Source: Riptortus pedestris (lineage: Eukaryota; Arthropoda; Insecta; Hemiptera; Alydidae). From it: a DNA stretch of 64,000 nt. Numbering within the stretch: position 1 is the first letter of the stretch; every line of letters starts with the position of its first letter. The DNA is taken from positions 6,764,001-6,828,000 of the forward strand of contig CM032228.1 of NCBI GenBank assembly GCA_019009955.1, in the 5' to 3' direction. The position numbers and the translations under genes are program-made. Of this stretch, positions 36,660-49,040 are shown one piece after another. The notes under the pieces were generated by a model. The model was not told the origin of the DNA and did not search any database. It was given only the letters and a program-made list of their open reading frames with translations.

Positions 36660-36872
36660 GCTCAGGTTAGTCACATGAAGCGTTGGTCACAATCTCACAT
36701 GGTAAACCTAGAGAGTCGAGTTCGATTCCCACCTGGGTAATAGGAATATATTTTGTGACGAACTAATTAAATGAAATCCTTAGTTCCTTGGCTAGAAAAG
36801 GGTAGTAACCAGTAGATAACCCGTCCCAATTATCCGAAGTAGCACAAAGTGGAAGTTAATAAATAACAACAA
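36660..36872 (+). repeat. SINE copy
   Basis: 'gggctcaggttagtcacatg' head, 'gagttcgattcccacc' B box, 'gggtagtaaccagtagataac' body and an (ATAACAACA) tail. Confidence 0.8.
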
Positions 36873-36996
36873 TATTTAAAATAACTTTTGTTATATAAAA
36901 ATTTCACTTATAACGAATTTTAAAGAAGGTATACGCTAAAGACTATACCAGGAACAAACAATTTTATTGCTCTCAAACAGCTTAACCGAACTGGAA
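36873..36996 (+). repeat. family B unit fragment
   Basis: 'aaaataacttttgttatata', 'gtatacgctaaagactata' and 'cttaaccgaactg' are family B unit landmarks. Confidence 0.55.
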
Positions 36997-38143
36997 AAAA
37001 AGTCCGTCAAACAGATTTCCCACGTGAAGTTATACAACAGACAAATCTCCATACGAGAGCCGAACAGTTACGTCCGAACTAGCTTTTGGCGGGAAACTCA
37101 CTCGTCCGTTATCGGCCCACATTTAATAAAAATGCAAATATCTCGGTTAATATTCAATATAGAGAATAAATGTACAGAACAATATTTATAGTAACTTTAA
37201 TTTGCAATAAGATTGGTTCTATACAATTGTTTGCTCCGATGTAAGGTAACGAAGATATTTTGAATTTTCGAAAATCCCCCTCCCTCTAAACGCTTTGGTC
37301 TGATTTCAGCCGAACGAACTTAATCTTTAAACGAGTAAATATCGAGTTTGGTAATGATCAAACAAAAATTGCAACCGCTAGAGTGGTTACGACTATATTT
37401 AGTCGTTTAAAGATTAAGTTCGGTAACGGCTTAAATCGGAACGGGGGTTTTAGAGGGAGGGGGGATTATCGAAAATTCAAAATATCTCCGTTACCTTACG
37501 TCGGAGCAAACAATTGTATAGAACCAATCTTATTGCAAATTAAATTTACTATAAATATTGTTCTGTACCTTTATTCTCTATCTTGAATATTAACCGAGAT
37601 ATTTGCATTTTTCTGTCTTCAGAAAACCCCACTCTAATTGTGTTACATAATCAATACTCTGTTATATAATAAATAACATTATTCCAAGCTTAAATACCAA
37701 ATATTGTTTTAGGTCACCTTTATTATACGAGATACATGCAAATATGTTCTTGTACCCCCCCCCCCCGCCCTTCGTTAGGTCTTGGACTAAGAAAATTTTA
37801 TTGATTGAGATAAAAATTATTCTGATTCATTATTAATTACAGTACTATATATAGTAAATAGTTTTCAACAAAAGTAATATGTTATATTCTGATATATTTC
37901 AATAATTCTTTTTCTTTCCTGTGAGAGGTGGCAAACTCAACTTATGTTCTTGCATTTTAGACGTTTCCCACCCGGAAATTACTGGCACACCTGAAAGATT
38001 TCTTTCAGAACCGGAAGAACCGTTTGTATTTATTCACTTAATCTTCACGGTGGTGTTTTGTTACCAATATGTAAAGTTATCTATTACTAAACTCCAGGAG
38101 AGAAATCTGCTTAGTTTACGCAGCCCCTGCGTGACGCACTTTT
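36997..38143. mobile_element. family A composite with a central inverted duplication
   Basis: Both outer ends are the GTCCGTCACG-type end: 'aaagtccgtcaaacag' on the left, and 'cccctgcgtgacgcacttt' on the right read in reverse. About 37130-37375 (forward) and 37385-37615 (reverse) are inverted copies of the same interior. They share a deletion, 'ttaatctttaaacga' for the usual longer block, and changes such as 'caattgtttgctccga'. The right side continues into the long-form body. Confidence 0.7.
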
Positions 38144-38436
38144 CTCATGATGCCTTTATTAATGAATGGTCTTATGCAAAAGGCATGTCTTTGTAACCCA
38201 CATATTCTCCTATTTATTCCCGTGAAAATGAGGTTTAAGTACCTGTTTACCAGATCAATTACCAGGTATCGTCCGTAATACTACAGCCATGAGAAGGACT
38301 CGGACTACGAGGTCTACCATTACCAATATGGAATGACGAGATGATGCAGACTTGAAGGACTACATCCTAGCGAGTGCTGCTTCAAGGTGTGGAAAATACT
38401 CAGTGAAGTACATTTTATCTAGGGAAATCGAACTCG
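38144..38436. other. no gene recognised
   Basis: Short unassigned segment between two family A copies; no exon signals supported. Confidence 0.4.
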
Positions 38437-39054
38437 AAAAAAGTGTCACACAGGGTCTCGTAAACTAAGCAGATGTCCCACTTCCTGATATAGCTTACTT
38501 CTCATCTTATCTCACCTTATATTCTCTATTTCCAAGTACAAAATGTTTGACATTAAAGCTTCAAATAAAGTGTTTCATTATATAATAGTTTTATGTGACA
38601 TGAGTAGGAGTTGAAGGCTGAAAACTAAAAAATGCAAATATCTCGGTTAGCAATCGCGATAATGAAAAAATGCAAAAACATATGTATACAACATTTAATT
38701 TACAAAACAATTTGTTCTATACGCTTTTTCGATACAACCAATAATAACGGATATATTTTGAATTTTCTAAATTGCCCCCCCCCCCACCACACTAAACCTT
38801 CCTCCTGCTGGTCCAATTTCAGCCAATAACGAACTTGCGCAGTTATTAGATTGGATTTGCAGGAAACGCTTATATATCGTGTTTAGTGACATAAGACAAA
38901 AAATGCGACGCTAGAGCAGTAACAGTCATAAATATAAAATTTTGATCGGTCATCAATTTTGTGATCTCATATGCAGGATCGGTTTTGTGGATTTTTTTCG
39001 GAAATCTCATCATGAGTACAACCTCAATAGCTGATTAGAGAAATCTTCAAAAAA
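38437..39054 (+). mobile_element. family A copy
   Basis: Worn 5' end 'aagtgtcacacagggtctcg', 'atgcaaatatctcggttag', poly-C at 38776, 'gacgctagagcagtaacag', a reduced centre without microsatellite, and 3' 'caacctcaatagctgattag'. Confidence 0.65.
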
Positions 39055-39202
39055 CATCAGTCTAGGCTGAATTTTGCGTTTAATATCTATCTATGAGGGC
39101 ATAAATTATACCTAAGCATTTATTTAATTAATTTATATTTTTTGCAAATAAAAGGTTATTAAAATTAGTGACTGACTGGGAGCTGTAAAGTTATGAATAG
39201 AC

Positions 39203-39464
39203 AAAGTCCGTCACGCAGGGGCTGCGTAAACTAAGCAGATTTCCCATGTGAAGTTTAACAATAGATAAATTTACATACTGGTATCATAACACCTCCATGA
39301 ATATTAAGTGAAGAAATTCGAACGGTAATAAGAAATCATTCAGTCAATTTTAATAAGTTCCCGACAAGAAGCGTCTGAAATGTAAACAAGCAGATATGCC
39401 AACGAACAAAAGAAAAACAATTACTGAAATTTATCAGAATATAAGTTAAGAGAAATCTGCTAAT
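39203..39464 (+). mobile_element. family A deletion derivative
   Basis: Well-preserved 5' end 'gtccgtcacgcaggggctgc', part of the long-form body, then directly 'agagaaatctgctaat' at the 3' end. Similar in plan to 21021-21293. Confidence 0.7.
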
Positions 39465-39848
39465 ATTCCCAAGCAAAGACCTGCATGACGGTTAACAGAA
39501 CTTCTGACGCATGTTTGAAATTAAATTGTACTTAATACATAAGGTAAATAGACTATAGCCAGCTGTAATAGCAGGCCTCTAGAGGCAGATACATAATACA
39601 CAAGGGAATATACTTGAACCACCTGTAAGCTGCAGGCCTCTAGAGGTAGATATATAATTCCAAAATGGAGGCAAACAATGATTGCTCTGAATAAAAAATG
39701 TATTTCCCGGGTAACGAGTCTGTGGGCGGTGCCCTCCATTGACAGCAAGGTGCCTACTCGTTCAAGTCACTGTCTCTAGTTCGACTTTCAGGCAAACCAA
39801 CAAGTTGCCACGAATCGGGAGGCAATATACATAATCAATAAGGAACAT
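39465..39848. other. no gene; short local duplication
   Basis: 'gcaggcctctagaggcagata' (39571) and 'gcaggcctctagaggtagata' (39631) mark two copies of a unit of about 60 bp. Otherwise unassigned. Confidence 0.5.
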
Positions 39849-40693
39849 TAAAAATTCCGGCACATAGGGGCTGCGTAAACTAAGCAGATTTCCTACGAGA
39901 AATTTTACGATTGATAAATCTACATACTGATAACACTTACCACGACCGTGAACATTATGTGAACAAATACAAATGAGAAATATTTCAGTCGAGTTACATT
40001 TTCATAACCTCTACAACGGGAAGCGTCGTTTGATCGTTACTAAACTCGATATTTAGTCGTTTTATGTAAAAAGAAAGATCAAGTTCGTTAACGGCTGATA
40101 TCGGACCAGTGGGAGGGGGGGAGTTCAGAGGGGGAGAATTTTGAAAATTCGAAATACCTCCGTTACCTCTGTCCTTAAGGGAAATCAGATATTGAGGTCG
40201 TATTCATGACGCGATTTTCCAAAATATTCTTCATATGCCCATCGATACTACCTAGGAGATGACGAAAATGAGGTCCGTTTAAAATTGTATATATATTTGT
40301 CTGTTAACGCTCTAGCGGTCGCAATTTTGGTTTAACCATTGCCAAACTCGATATTGAATCATTAATGGCTGAAATCCGACCGACGAATTTCGAAAATGTT
40401 ATGGAACCACTTTTATTGCATATTTAATGTTCTATAAATGTTATCATGCACATATCTTCACTATCTTGATTATTAACAGAGATATTTGCATTTTACAGTG
40501 TTCGTCTTTCAGTAAACCCCCACACCTACTCATGCCATAATATCAATAAGCTGTTATATTATGAAGCATATTATTTGAAGCGTAAATACCAAATATTGTT
40601 GTCAGCGAAATTTTACAGTTCAAGATAAATTCAAATATATTGCACACTTGGGAAATTGCTCAGTTTACGCATCCCCTGCGTGACGGACTTTTC
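39849..40693. repeat. family A fragments, head-to-head
   Basis: Forward head at 39849-40025 ('aggggctgcgtaaactaagc'), reverse interior at 40027-40168 ('gatcaagttcgttaacggctg'), then a reverse copy from a tip at 40173 ('cttaagggaaatcagatattg') to 'cccctgcgtgacggactttt' at 40693. Confidence 0.65.
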
Positions 40694-41094
40694 CTTGTTA
40701 TCTCCTAGGTAGGATCGATGGATATTAGAAGAGACTTTTCGTAGCTGTATTTGGGACCCCTGGAGAAGATAGTTGGATAGAGGTTAACTTTCTTATTAAA
40801 TTTTCATCCTTGGAAGATGTGGGCCTTGGCGTAGGTTCCTTGAAGCCTTCCATAATTATGGTTTACATCAGCCATAGCACATTCATTTATAATGTGGCCA
40901 CAATCAGCTGGTACCTTAGATACATTATTTATTCAATATTCATATCATCTGTTGCTTTACAAATTACACCGCCCAATTTCACCAATAAAACATCTAGATA
41001 TTTCAACAGTTTACAAATTCAAGAAGTAATTTATATTAATAGTTTGATACATAAATAATAGTTCATTTTGTTTGGTTCAGAACATGTTTTTAGC
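40694..41094. other. no gene recognised
   Basis: Unassigned apart from an A-derived 'ggtaggatcgatggatatt' at 40710. An 82-codon open frame from 40810 has no recognised domain. Confidence 0.4.
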
Positions 41095-41233
41095 GGCTTT
41101 CCCCTAAGGGAAATCAGTTATAGAGGATGTCCCCATGACGCGATTTTTCCATCAATCCTACCTCCCAGGAGATGGTGAAAATGAGGGTTGCAGTATTTTT
41201 TATAGTTAATGAACTCGATATTTAATCGTTTCA

Positions 41234-41406
41234 AGAGTGGCGAGTTCGATTCTTGCCTGGGCAAAGGAAATTATTTAGTGACGAAATTCATTAAATAACG
41301 TCCTAAAATCCCACCCTGGCTAGAAAAGGGTAGTAACCTGTAGATAACCCGTCCCGATTAGCCTAAGTTGCAAAAAGTGGACGTTAATAAATAATAATAA
41401 TAATAA
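41234..41406 (+). repeat. 5'-truncated SINE with 12-bp target duplication
   Basis: Begins inside the tRNA-like head at 'agagtggcgagttcgattc', so it lacks the A box, and ends (ATA)n. It is flanked by identical 'ttaatcgtttca' at 41222-41233 and 41407-41418, which belongs to the family A host. 5' truncation plus target duplication is typical of retrotransposition. Confidence 0.85.
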
Positions 41407-41520
41407 TTAATCGTTTCATGTAAAAAGAAAGATCAAGATCGTTAATGGCTGAAATCGGACGAAGTGGGAGGGGGGTATAGGGGGGGGGGGGAGATTTTCG
41501 TAAATCTATATCTATATATA

Positions 41521-42853
41521 TATAAAATTGTAACCTCTGTCTGTACATTGATTTTTTTCGCGAAATTTCACGATAACTTTTCGTTTCACATGTCATAGAC
41601 ACCATAACTGCATTTTGTTTCTTTCGTGTATGTTTGTTTGTTTGTTTTTTACCTTTTCACGCATAAACGGCTGAACCGAATTTTATGAAACTTGGTATGT
41701 ATATTACTACTAGCCCAACTTAGACTTTAGGCTATACTAATATTCTCTGAGACGAACAGGAGTGGGGGTTATAAGGGAGGCCTGAAATTAAAAATAGCGA
41801 TATTTCGTTTCCTATTGGTTTTTCGGCAAATATGCACATAACAAATGTTGTTTATTTTGTTATCTAGAGTAACTTTTGTTATATACACTTTTTTCGTATA
41901 GTGAATTATAAACGAGATATAGACTAAAACCTATAGCGGGAGTCAACAATATTATTTGCCAATAAAGACTCAACCGAACTAAATAAAACTCGGTATGTGT
42001 ATTAGCAGTGAGGCTTTCATTATAATAAACCATACTAAAATTTCTAGGGACGGGCAGAAGTGGGGGTTATGAGGGAGGCCTGAAATTAAAAATGGTGATA
42101 TTTTGTTTCATATTGGTTTTTCAGCAAAAATGCACATACCAAAAGTTGTTTATTTTGTTATTTAGATCAATTTTTGTCATATACACTTTCGCCGTATACC
42201 GACGTATAAATGCGATATACGCTAAAAATGGTAGCGGGAGTCAACAATTTTATTTGGCACACAAGAGACTCAACTGAACTGAATAAAACTCAGTATTTGT
42301 ATTAGCACTAACGCCTTCATTATTATAAGCCATACCAACATTTCTAGGAATGGGCAGAAGTAGGGGTTGTAAGGGAGCTCTGAATTTAAAAATAGTGGTA
42401 TTTTGTTTTCTATTGGTTTTTCTGCAAATATTCACATGACAAAAGTTGTTTAGTTTGTTATTTAAAGTAACTTTTGTTATATTCACTTTTGTTGTATAAA
42501 AAATTATAAACGAGATATACACTAAAAGCTAAAGCGGGAGTCAACTATTTTATTGGACAACAATGGTTGAACCGATTCCAACAACTCAGAATATATAAAT
42601 TAGCATTAATTCTTACGTGCTAATAACCTATATTAAAATGTTTATGTTATAACGGGAGTGGGGGTTATAAGGGAGGCCTGAAATAAAAATTCGCGATATT
42701 TCATTTCCTATTCCAAACCAACCACGGGTACTAACCCTAAACACTGAAACGGGGAAATGTCAAAATATTGTGCAAAGTAAAGTCTTGCCGAAAAAATACC
42801 ATCACCATTCAGCCTCAAATGAATTCCCGGGCGAAGCCGGGTACCTTAGCTAG
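41521..42853 (+). mobile_element. family B, complete copy (Helitron-like)
   Basis: 5' 'aaattgtaacctctgtctg' after (TA)n, 'gtcatagacaccataactgc', (TTTG)n, 'cacgcataaacggctgaacc', then about three ~298-bp units, 'gtgcaaagtaaagtcttgcc', and the 3' hairpin 'cccgggcgaagccgggtacc' followed by 'ttagCTAG'. A GC hairpin about 8 bases before CTAG, with insertion into TA-rich sequence and no target duplication, is Helitron-type. No coding capacity. Confidence 0.7.
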
Positions 42854-43929
42854 TATATATATAAAATTGTAACCTCTGTCTGTACATTGATTTTTTTCAC
42901 GAAATTTCACGATAACTTTTCGTTTCACATGTCATAGACACCATATCTGCATTTTGTTTCTTTCGTGTATGTTTGTTTGTTACCTTTTCACGCATAAACG
43001 GCTGAACCGAATTTTATGAAGCTTAGTATGTATATTACCACTAACCCAACTTAGACTTTAGGCTATATTAATTTTCTCTGAGACGAACAGGAGTGGGGGT
43101 TATAAGGGAAGCCTGAAATTAAAAATAGCGATATTTCGTTTTCTATTGGTTTTTTGGCAAATATGCACATAACAAAAGTTGTTTATTTTGTTATTTAGAG
43201 TAATTTTGGTTATATACACTTTTGTCGTATACCGAAGTTTAAATGCGTTATACGCTAAAAATTATAGCGGGAGTCAACAATATTATTTGCCAAAAAAGAC
43301 TTAACCGAACTAAATAAAACTCAGTATGTGTATTAGCACTAACGCTTTCATTATAATAAGCCATACCAACATTTCTATGGACGGGCAGGAGTGGGGGTTA
43401 TAAGGGAAGCCTGAAATTAAAAATAGCGATATTTCGTTTCCTATTGGTTTTTCCGCAAATATAAACATAACAGAAGTTGTTTATTTTGTTATTTGGAGTA
43501 ACTTTTGTTATATACACTTTTGTCGTATACCTAAGTATAAATGAGTTATACGTTAAAACTTTAGCGGGCACTAACGGCTGAACCGAACTTAACAAAACTC
43601 GGTATGTTAGTTAGCATTAATTCTTCCATGATTATAAGTTATATTAAAATTTTTAGGTTCGAACAGAAGGGGATTATAAGGGAGGCCTGAAATAAAAATT
43701 CACCATATTTACATGTATAAGAGACGGGAAATATAAAAATATCGAAGACAGTGAAGCCTTATCGAACAAATAATTCTATTATTAGTAAATCCACGGCAAC
43801 GACGGGTATCAATCCTAAACACTGGGACGGGTAAATGTCAAAATATTGTGCAATTTAAAGCCTGCTAAAAAATACCATCACCATTCTGCCTCAAATGAAT
43901 TCCCCGGCGAAGCCGGGTATCTCAGCTAG
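42854..43929 (+). mobile_element. family B, second complete copy in tandem
   Basis: Starts in the same (TA)n that ends the previous copy and has the same 5' block, but fewer internal units. It ends 'cccggcgaagccgggtatct' 'cagCTAG'. Two Helitron-like copies directly end-to-end. Confidence 0.7.
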
Positions 43930-44140
43930 TTCTATATATCTTCGTTACTATTACTATAAAAAGTGTATAAAACCAATCTTATTCCCAATTAATTGTACTA
44001 TAAATATTTATAAATAAATATTATACATTTATCTCTATCTTGAATATTAACCGAGATATTTGCACTTCATAGTTTCCAGCCTTCAGCATTCCCCCACTCC
44101 TACTCATGTCATATTGGCAATAAGCTGTCGTAGAGGGTGG

Positions 44141-44265
44141 ATCAGTGAAAACATCACTACCTATTTCAGTATGTATTTCCACTTTATTTTCACTGATGTA
44201 ATTAACAATACAGGCTCAGATTACTTCAAGTATTCTCTGTGTCGCATTTTGTATATGTATGTATA

Positions 44266-44318
<53 letters not shown>
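44141..44318. repeat. unassigned sequence then (TA)n
   Basis: A short unique stretch followed by (TA)n at 44271-44318, into which the next family B copy is set. Confidence 0.6.
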
Positions 44319-44320
<2 letters not shown>

Positions 44321-45735
44321 TAGCTCAGATACCCGGCTTCGCCGGGAATTGATTTGAGGCTGAATGGTGATGTTATTTTTTTGGCAAGGCTTTAATTTGC
44401 ACAATATTTTGACATTTAACCGTCCTTGTGTTTAGGGTTAATTCCCGTTGTTGGCATTTGTTAATAATAAAATTAATTTTTTATGTAAGTCTTCACTGTC
44501 CTCCAAATTTCCCGTAGACAAATAGACAATGAAATATCACGAATTTTTATTTCAGACCTCCCTTATAACCCCCACTCCCGTTCTAACCTAAACATTTTAA
44601 TATAGCTAATAATCATGGAAGAATTAATGCTAATTGACATAATGAATTTTTGTAAGTTCGGTTTACTCGTTAGTGCTCAATGAAATCGTTGACTCCCGCT
44701 TTAGTTTATAGTGTATATCTCGTTTATACTTTGTTAAAAGACAAATATGAATATGACAAAAGTTACTCTAAATAACAAAATAAACAACTTTTGTTATGTT
44801 CATATTTGCCGAAAATGCAATAAGAAAAGAAATGCCGCTATTTTTAATTTCAGGCTTCCCTTATAACCCCCACTCCTGCCCTTCCAAGGAAATGTTGGTA
44901 TGGCTTATTATAAGGAAGGCGTTAGTGCTAATTCACATACCGAGTTTAGTTTAGTTCGGTTGAGTCTTTTGTGCCATATAAAATTGTGGACTCCCGCTAT
45001 AGTTTTTAGCGTATAACTCATTTATACTTCCGTATACGGCAAAAGTGTATATAACAAAAGTTACTGTAAATAACAAAATAAACAACTTTTTTTATGGGCA
45101 TATTTGCTGAATAAGCAATAGGAAACGAAATATCGCTATTTTTAATTTCAGGCCTCCCATATAACCCCCACTCCTGCCCGTCCCTAGAAATGTTAGTATG
45201 GCTTATTATAAGGAAGGCGTTAGTACTAATTCACATACCGAGTTTGGTTTAGTTCGGTTGAGTCTTTTGTGCCTAATAAATTGTTGACTCCCGCTAAGGT
45301 TTTTAGCGTATAACTCATTTATACTTCCATATACGGCAAAAGTGCATATAACAAAAGTTACTCTAAATTACAAAATAAACAATTTTTGTAATGGGCATAT
45401 TTGCTGAAAAAGCAATAGGAACCGAAATATCGCTATTTTTAATTTCAGGCCTCCATTATAACACCCACTCCTGTTTGTCTTAGAGAATATTAATGTAGCC
45501 TAAAGTCTAAGTTGGGCTAGTAGTAATACACATACCAAGTTTCATAAAATTCAGTTCGGCCGTTTATGCGTGAAAAGGTAACAAACAAACAAACAAACAA
45601 ATAAACAAACAAACAAACAAACAGACACCAAAGAAACTAAATGCAGTTATGGTGTCTATGACATGTGAAACGAAAAGTTATCGTGAAATTTCGCGAAAAA
45701 AATCAATGTACAGACAGAGGTTACAATTTTATATA
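44319..45735 (-). mobile_element. family B, complete copy, reverse
   Basis: Opens 'ACTAGctcagatacccggc', 'tgatttgaggctgaatggtg'. Units are marked by 'ataacccccactcc' at about 44567, 44863, 45163 and 45457. It closes with (CAAA)n, 'atgacatgtgaaacgaaaag' and 'gaggttacaattttatat'. Confidence 0.75.
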
Positions 45736-45738
45736 TAT

Positions 45739-47524
45739 ACTAGCTAAGGTACCCGGCGATGCCCGGGAAATCATTGCTGACTGACTAATGATTGTATTTT
45801 TATAGTAAGACTTCAATGTGTACAATTGCACTTCCCTCCACGATGTATTGTTTTTTTCAAAACAGCCAATCCTAAAGTGTAACTTTCAGGGTTAATAGAA
45901 TAGAAATTTTAGTTTTGAAGAATATATGAAAATGGGTTCCTAATTTATCCCTCACGACTTTTTGACTCACGGTTTTGGAATAATTCAAACCATAATCATG
46001 GGTAGCATTTATCACAATTAATCGTCATCTATAATGAACATATTTCCTGCCAAAAATCAAACCAAGCACATATAGTTTTAGCATAGTTTTATACATAAGA
46101 TTATATTCGTATTAGTAAGCCTCAGTGGAAACCACTTCCCGTCGTGGCAGCATTCCACAGGAAATAACTAAACTCAATTACCTCCCGTCCATTTCCGCTC
46201 TCGCAGGAGCGTTATCATCGTTGTTTTCCTTAGAATATTGATTCAGAATATTATTTTAATAATTTATCTCCCTGATGGAACTAAATAATAGGTCCCTAAA
46301 CATAATTTCATTTATGTTCAAAAAGCTAGATGAGGGGAAGAGAGCCCCCTGCAACCTAGTAATACTATAAACATTCATATCGAGTATATATTAAATACCA
46401 GAAATGCTCTTATAGTTTATATTCTATTAGAAATAAATAAAAAAGTTATAGGGAAAATAAATAAATAAATGAGGAGGCGACGGAGATTTATAAGCTCACT
46501 AACCCGAATCATACTTGCAACTATCATATAAGACTAAAACATAACATCTTTTGTCATAATATCCATTTATTAAAAACACTTAAATAAGCACTAATAAAAT
46601 TAATGACTCCCGCAATGGATTTAGCGTATATGCCGTGTTAACTTCATTTACGACAAAAGTGAATACAACAAAAGATACTTTAAATAACAAAAGTAAACAA
46701 CTTTTGCTATGTGCACGTTAGCCAAAAAAAAATAGAAAATGAAAATTGCGAATTTTTATCTCAGGCCTGTCTTATAACCCCCACTCCCGTTTGAACCTAA
46801 ACATTTTAATATAGCTTATAATCATGGAAGAATTAATGCTAATTCGCATACCAAGTTTTGTTAAATTCGGTTCAATCGTCTGAGCTCAACAAAATTGTTG
46901 GCTTCCGCTTTAGATTTTAACGCATATCTCGTTTATACAGCAAAAGTGAACATAATCAAAGTTACTTTAAATAACAAAATAAACAACTTTTGTCATGTGC
47001 ATATTTGTAGAAAAAGAAATATTGCTATTTTTAATTTCAGGCCTCCCTTATAGCCCCCACTTCTGCCCGTCCCTAGAAATATTGGTGTGGCTTATGATAA
47101 TTAAGGCGTCAGAGATAATACACATACCGAGTTTTATTTAGTTCGGTGGACTCTTTTGTGCCAAATAATATTCTTGACACCCGCTATAATTTTTAGCGTA
47201 TAACGCCTTTATAATTCGGTATTCGACGATAGTGTATATAACAAACGTTTCTCTAAATAACAAAATAAACAACTTTTCTTATGTGAATATTTAAAGTCAA
47301 AGTCTAAGTTGGGTTAGTAGTAATACACATACCAAGTTTCATAAAATTCGGTTCAGCCGTTTATGCGTGAAAAGGTAACAAACAAATAAACAAACAAACA
47401 AACAAACAAACAAACAGACACCAAAGAAACAAAATGCAGTTATGGTGTCTATGACATGTGAAACGAAAAGTTATCGTGAAATTTCGCGAAAAAAATCAAT
47501 GTACAGACAGAGGTTACAATTTTA
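45739..47524 (-). mobile_element. family B, divergent subfamily, reverse
   Basis: Opens 'ACTAGctaaggtacccggcg'. 45790-46620 is specific to this subfamily ('accataatcatgggtagc', 'gaaccacttcccgtcgtgg' type blocks, 'tccgctctcgcagg'). Then come the usual units (from 46740) and the end 'gaggttacaattttatat'. The subfamily-specific part recurs inverted at 48770-49040. Confidence 0.7.
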
Positions 47525-47537
47525 TATATATATATAT

Positions 47538-47574
<37 letters not shown>

Positions 47575-47590
47575 TATATATATATATATA
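47525..47590. repeat. (TA)n microsatellite between inverted family B copies
   Basis: TA repeats with two 'taga' interruptions. It is the centre of the large inverted arrangement. Confidence 0.9.
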
Positions 47591-49040
47591 TATAAAATTG
47601 TAACCTCTGTCTGTACATTGATTTTTTTCGCGAAATTTCACGATAACTTTTCGTTTCACATGTCATAGACACCATAACTACATTTTGTTTCTTTCGTGTC
47701 TGTTTGTTTGTTTGTTTATTTGTTTGTTTGTTTGTTACCTTTTCACGCATAAACGGCTGAACCGAATTTTATGAAACTTGGTATGTATATTACTACTAGC
47801 CCAACTTAGACTTTAGGCTATATTAATATTCTGTAAGACGAACAGGAGTGGGGGTTATAAGGGAGGCCTGAAATTAAAAATAGCGATATTTCGTTTCTTA
47901 TTGATTTTTCAGCAAATATGCACATGACAAAAGTTATTTATTTTCAAATTTAGAGTAACTTTAGTTATATGTACTTTTGCCGTAAACGGAAGTATAAATG
48001 AGTTATACGCTAAAAACTATAGCGGGAGTCCACAATTTTATTTGGCACAAAAGACTCAACCAAACTAAACCAAACTCGCTATGTGAATTAATACTAACGA
48101 TGTCCTTATAATAAGCCATACTAAAATTTCTAGGGACTGGCAGGAGTGGGGGTAATAAGGGAGGCCAGAAATTAAAAATAGCGATATTTAGTTTCCTATT
48201 GCTTTTTCAGCAAATATGCACATAACAAAAGTTGTTTATTTTGTTATTTAAAGTAACTTTTGCTAAATACACTTTTGCCGTATACGGAAGTATAAATGAG
48301 TTATACGCTAAAAACTATAGCGGGAGTCGACAATTTTATTCGGCACAAAAGAATCAACCGAACAAAATAAAACTCGGTACGTGTATTAGGACTAACGCCT
48401 TCATTATAGCAAGCCATACCAACATTTCTAGGGACGGGCAGGAGTGGGGGTTGTAAGGAAGGCCTGGACTAAAAAATAGCGATATTTCGTTTCCTATTGC
48501 CTTTTCAGCAAATATGCACATAACAAAAGTTGTTTATTTCGTTATTTAGAGTAACTTTTGTTATATTCACTTTTGTCGTATAGAGAAGTATAAACGTGAT
48601 ATACACTAAAATCTAAAACGGGAGTCAACAATTTTTTTGGGCACTAACGATTGAACCGAACTTAGCAAAACTTGGTATGTCAATTAGCATTAAATCTTCC
48701 ATGATTATAAGCTATATTTAAAATTTTAGGTCCAAACGGGAGTGGGGATTATAAAAGAGGCTGAAAAGCGAGAAGTCTAATGCGGGAGCGGAAGATGACG
48801 GCAGCCTTACCAGTTAATTAAGTTTACTTATTTCCCGTCTGGCATTGCTGGAAGTGATTTCCAGTGAGATTCACTATTACAAATATAATCTTACATATAA
48901 AACTTTGCCTGAACTATTTGAGCTCGGGTAGGCCTTTGAAAGAAAATATGTTCATTATGGATGATATTTAATTGTAATAAATGTTACCCATGATTATGGT
49001 TTGAATTATTGAAAAACGGTGAGTCATAAAGTGTATAATG
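47591..49040 (+). mobile_element. family B, divergent subfamily, forward
   Basis: Starts 'aaattgtaacctctgtctg', has about four units, then subfamily-specific sequence ('ctggaagtgatttccagtg', 'catgattatggtttgaatt', 'gaaaaacggtgagtcataaag'), which is the reverse complement of 45950-46200. No GC hairpin end was found. Confidence 0.7.

Larger units (their letters stand above)
41096..44140 (-). mobile_element. family A copy split by a SINE and two family B copies
   Basis: Pieces of one reverse A copy, in order: 41096-41233 (tip 'ctttcccctaagggaaatc', 'cctcccaggagatggtg'), 41407-41510 ('cgtttcatgtaaaaagaaag', poly-G 41481), and 43930-44140 ('tatatatcttcgttacta', 'cttgaatattaaccgagat', 'actcctactcatgtcatatt'). 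Confidence 0.7.
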
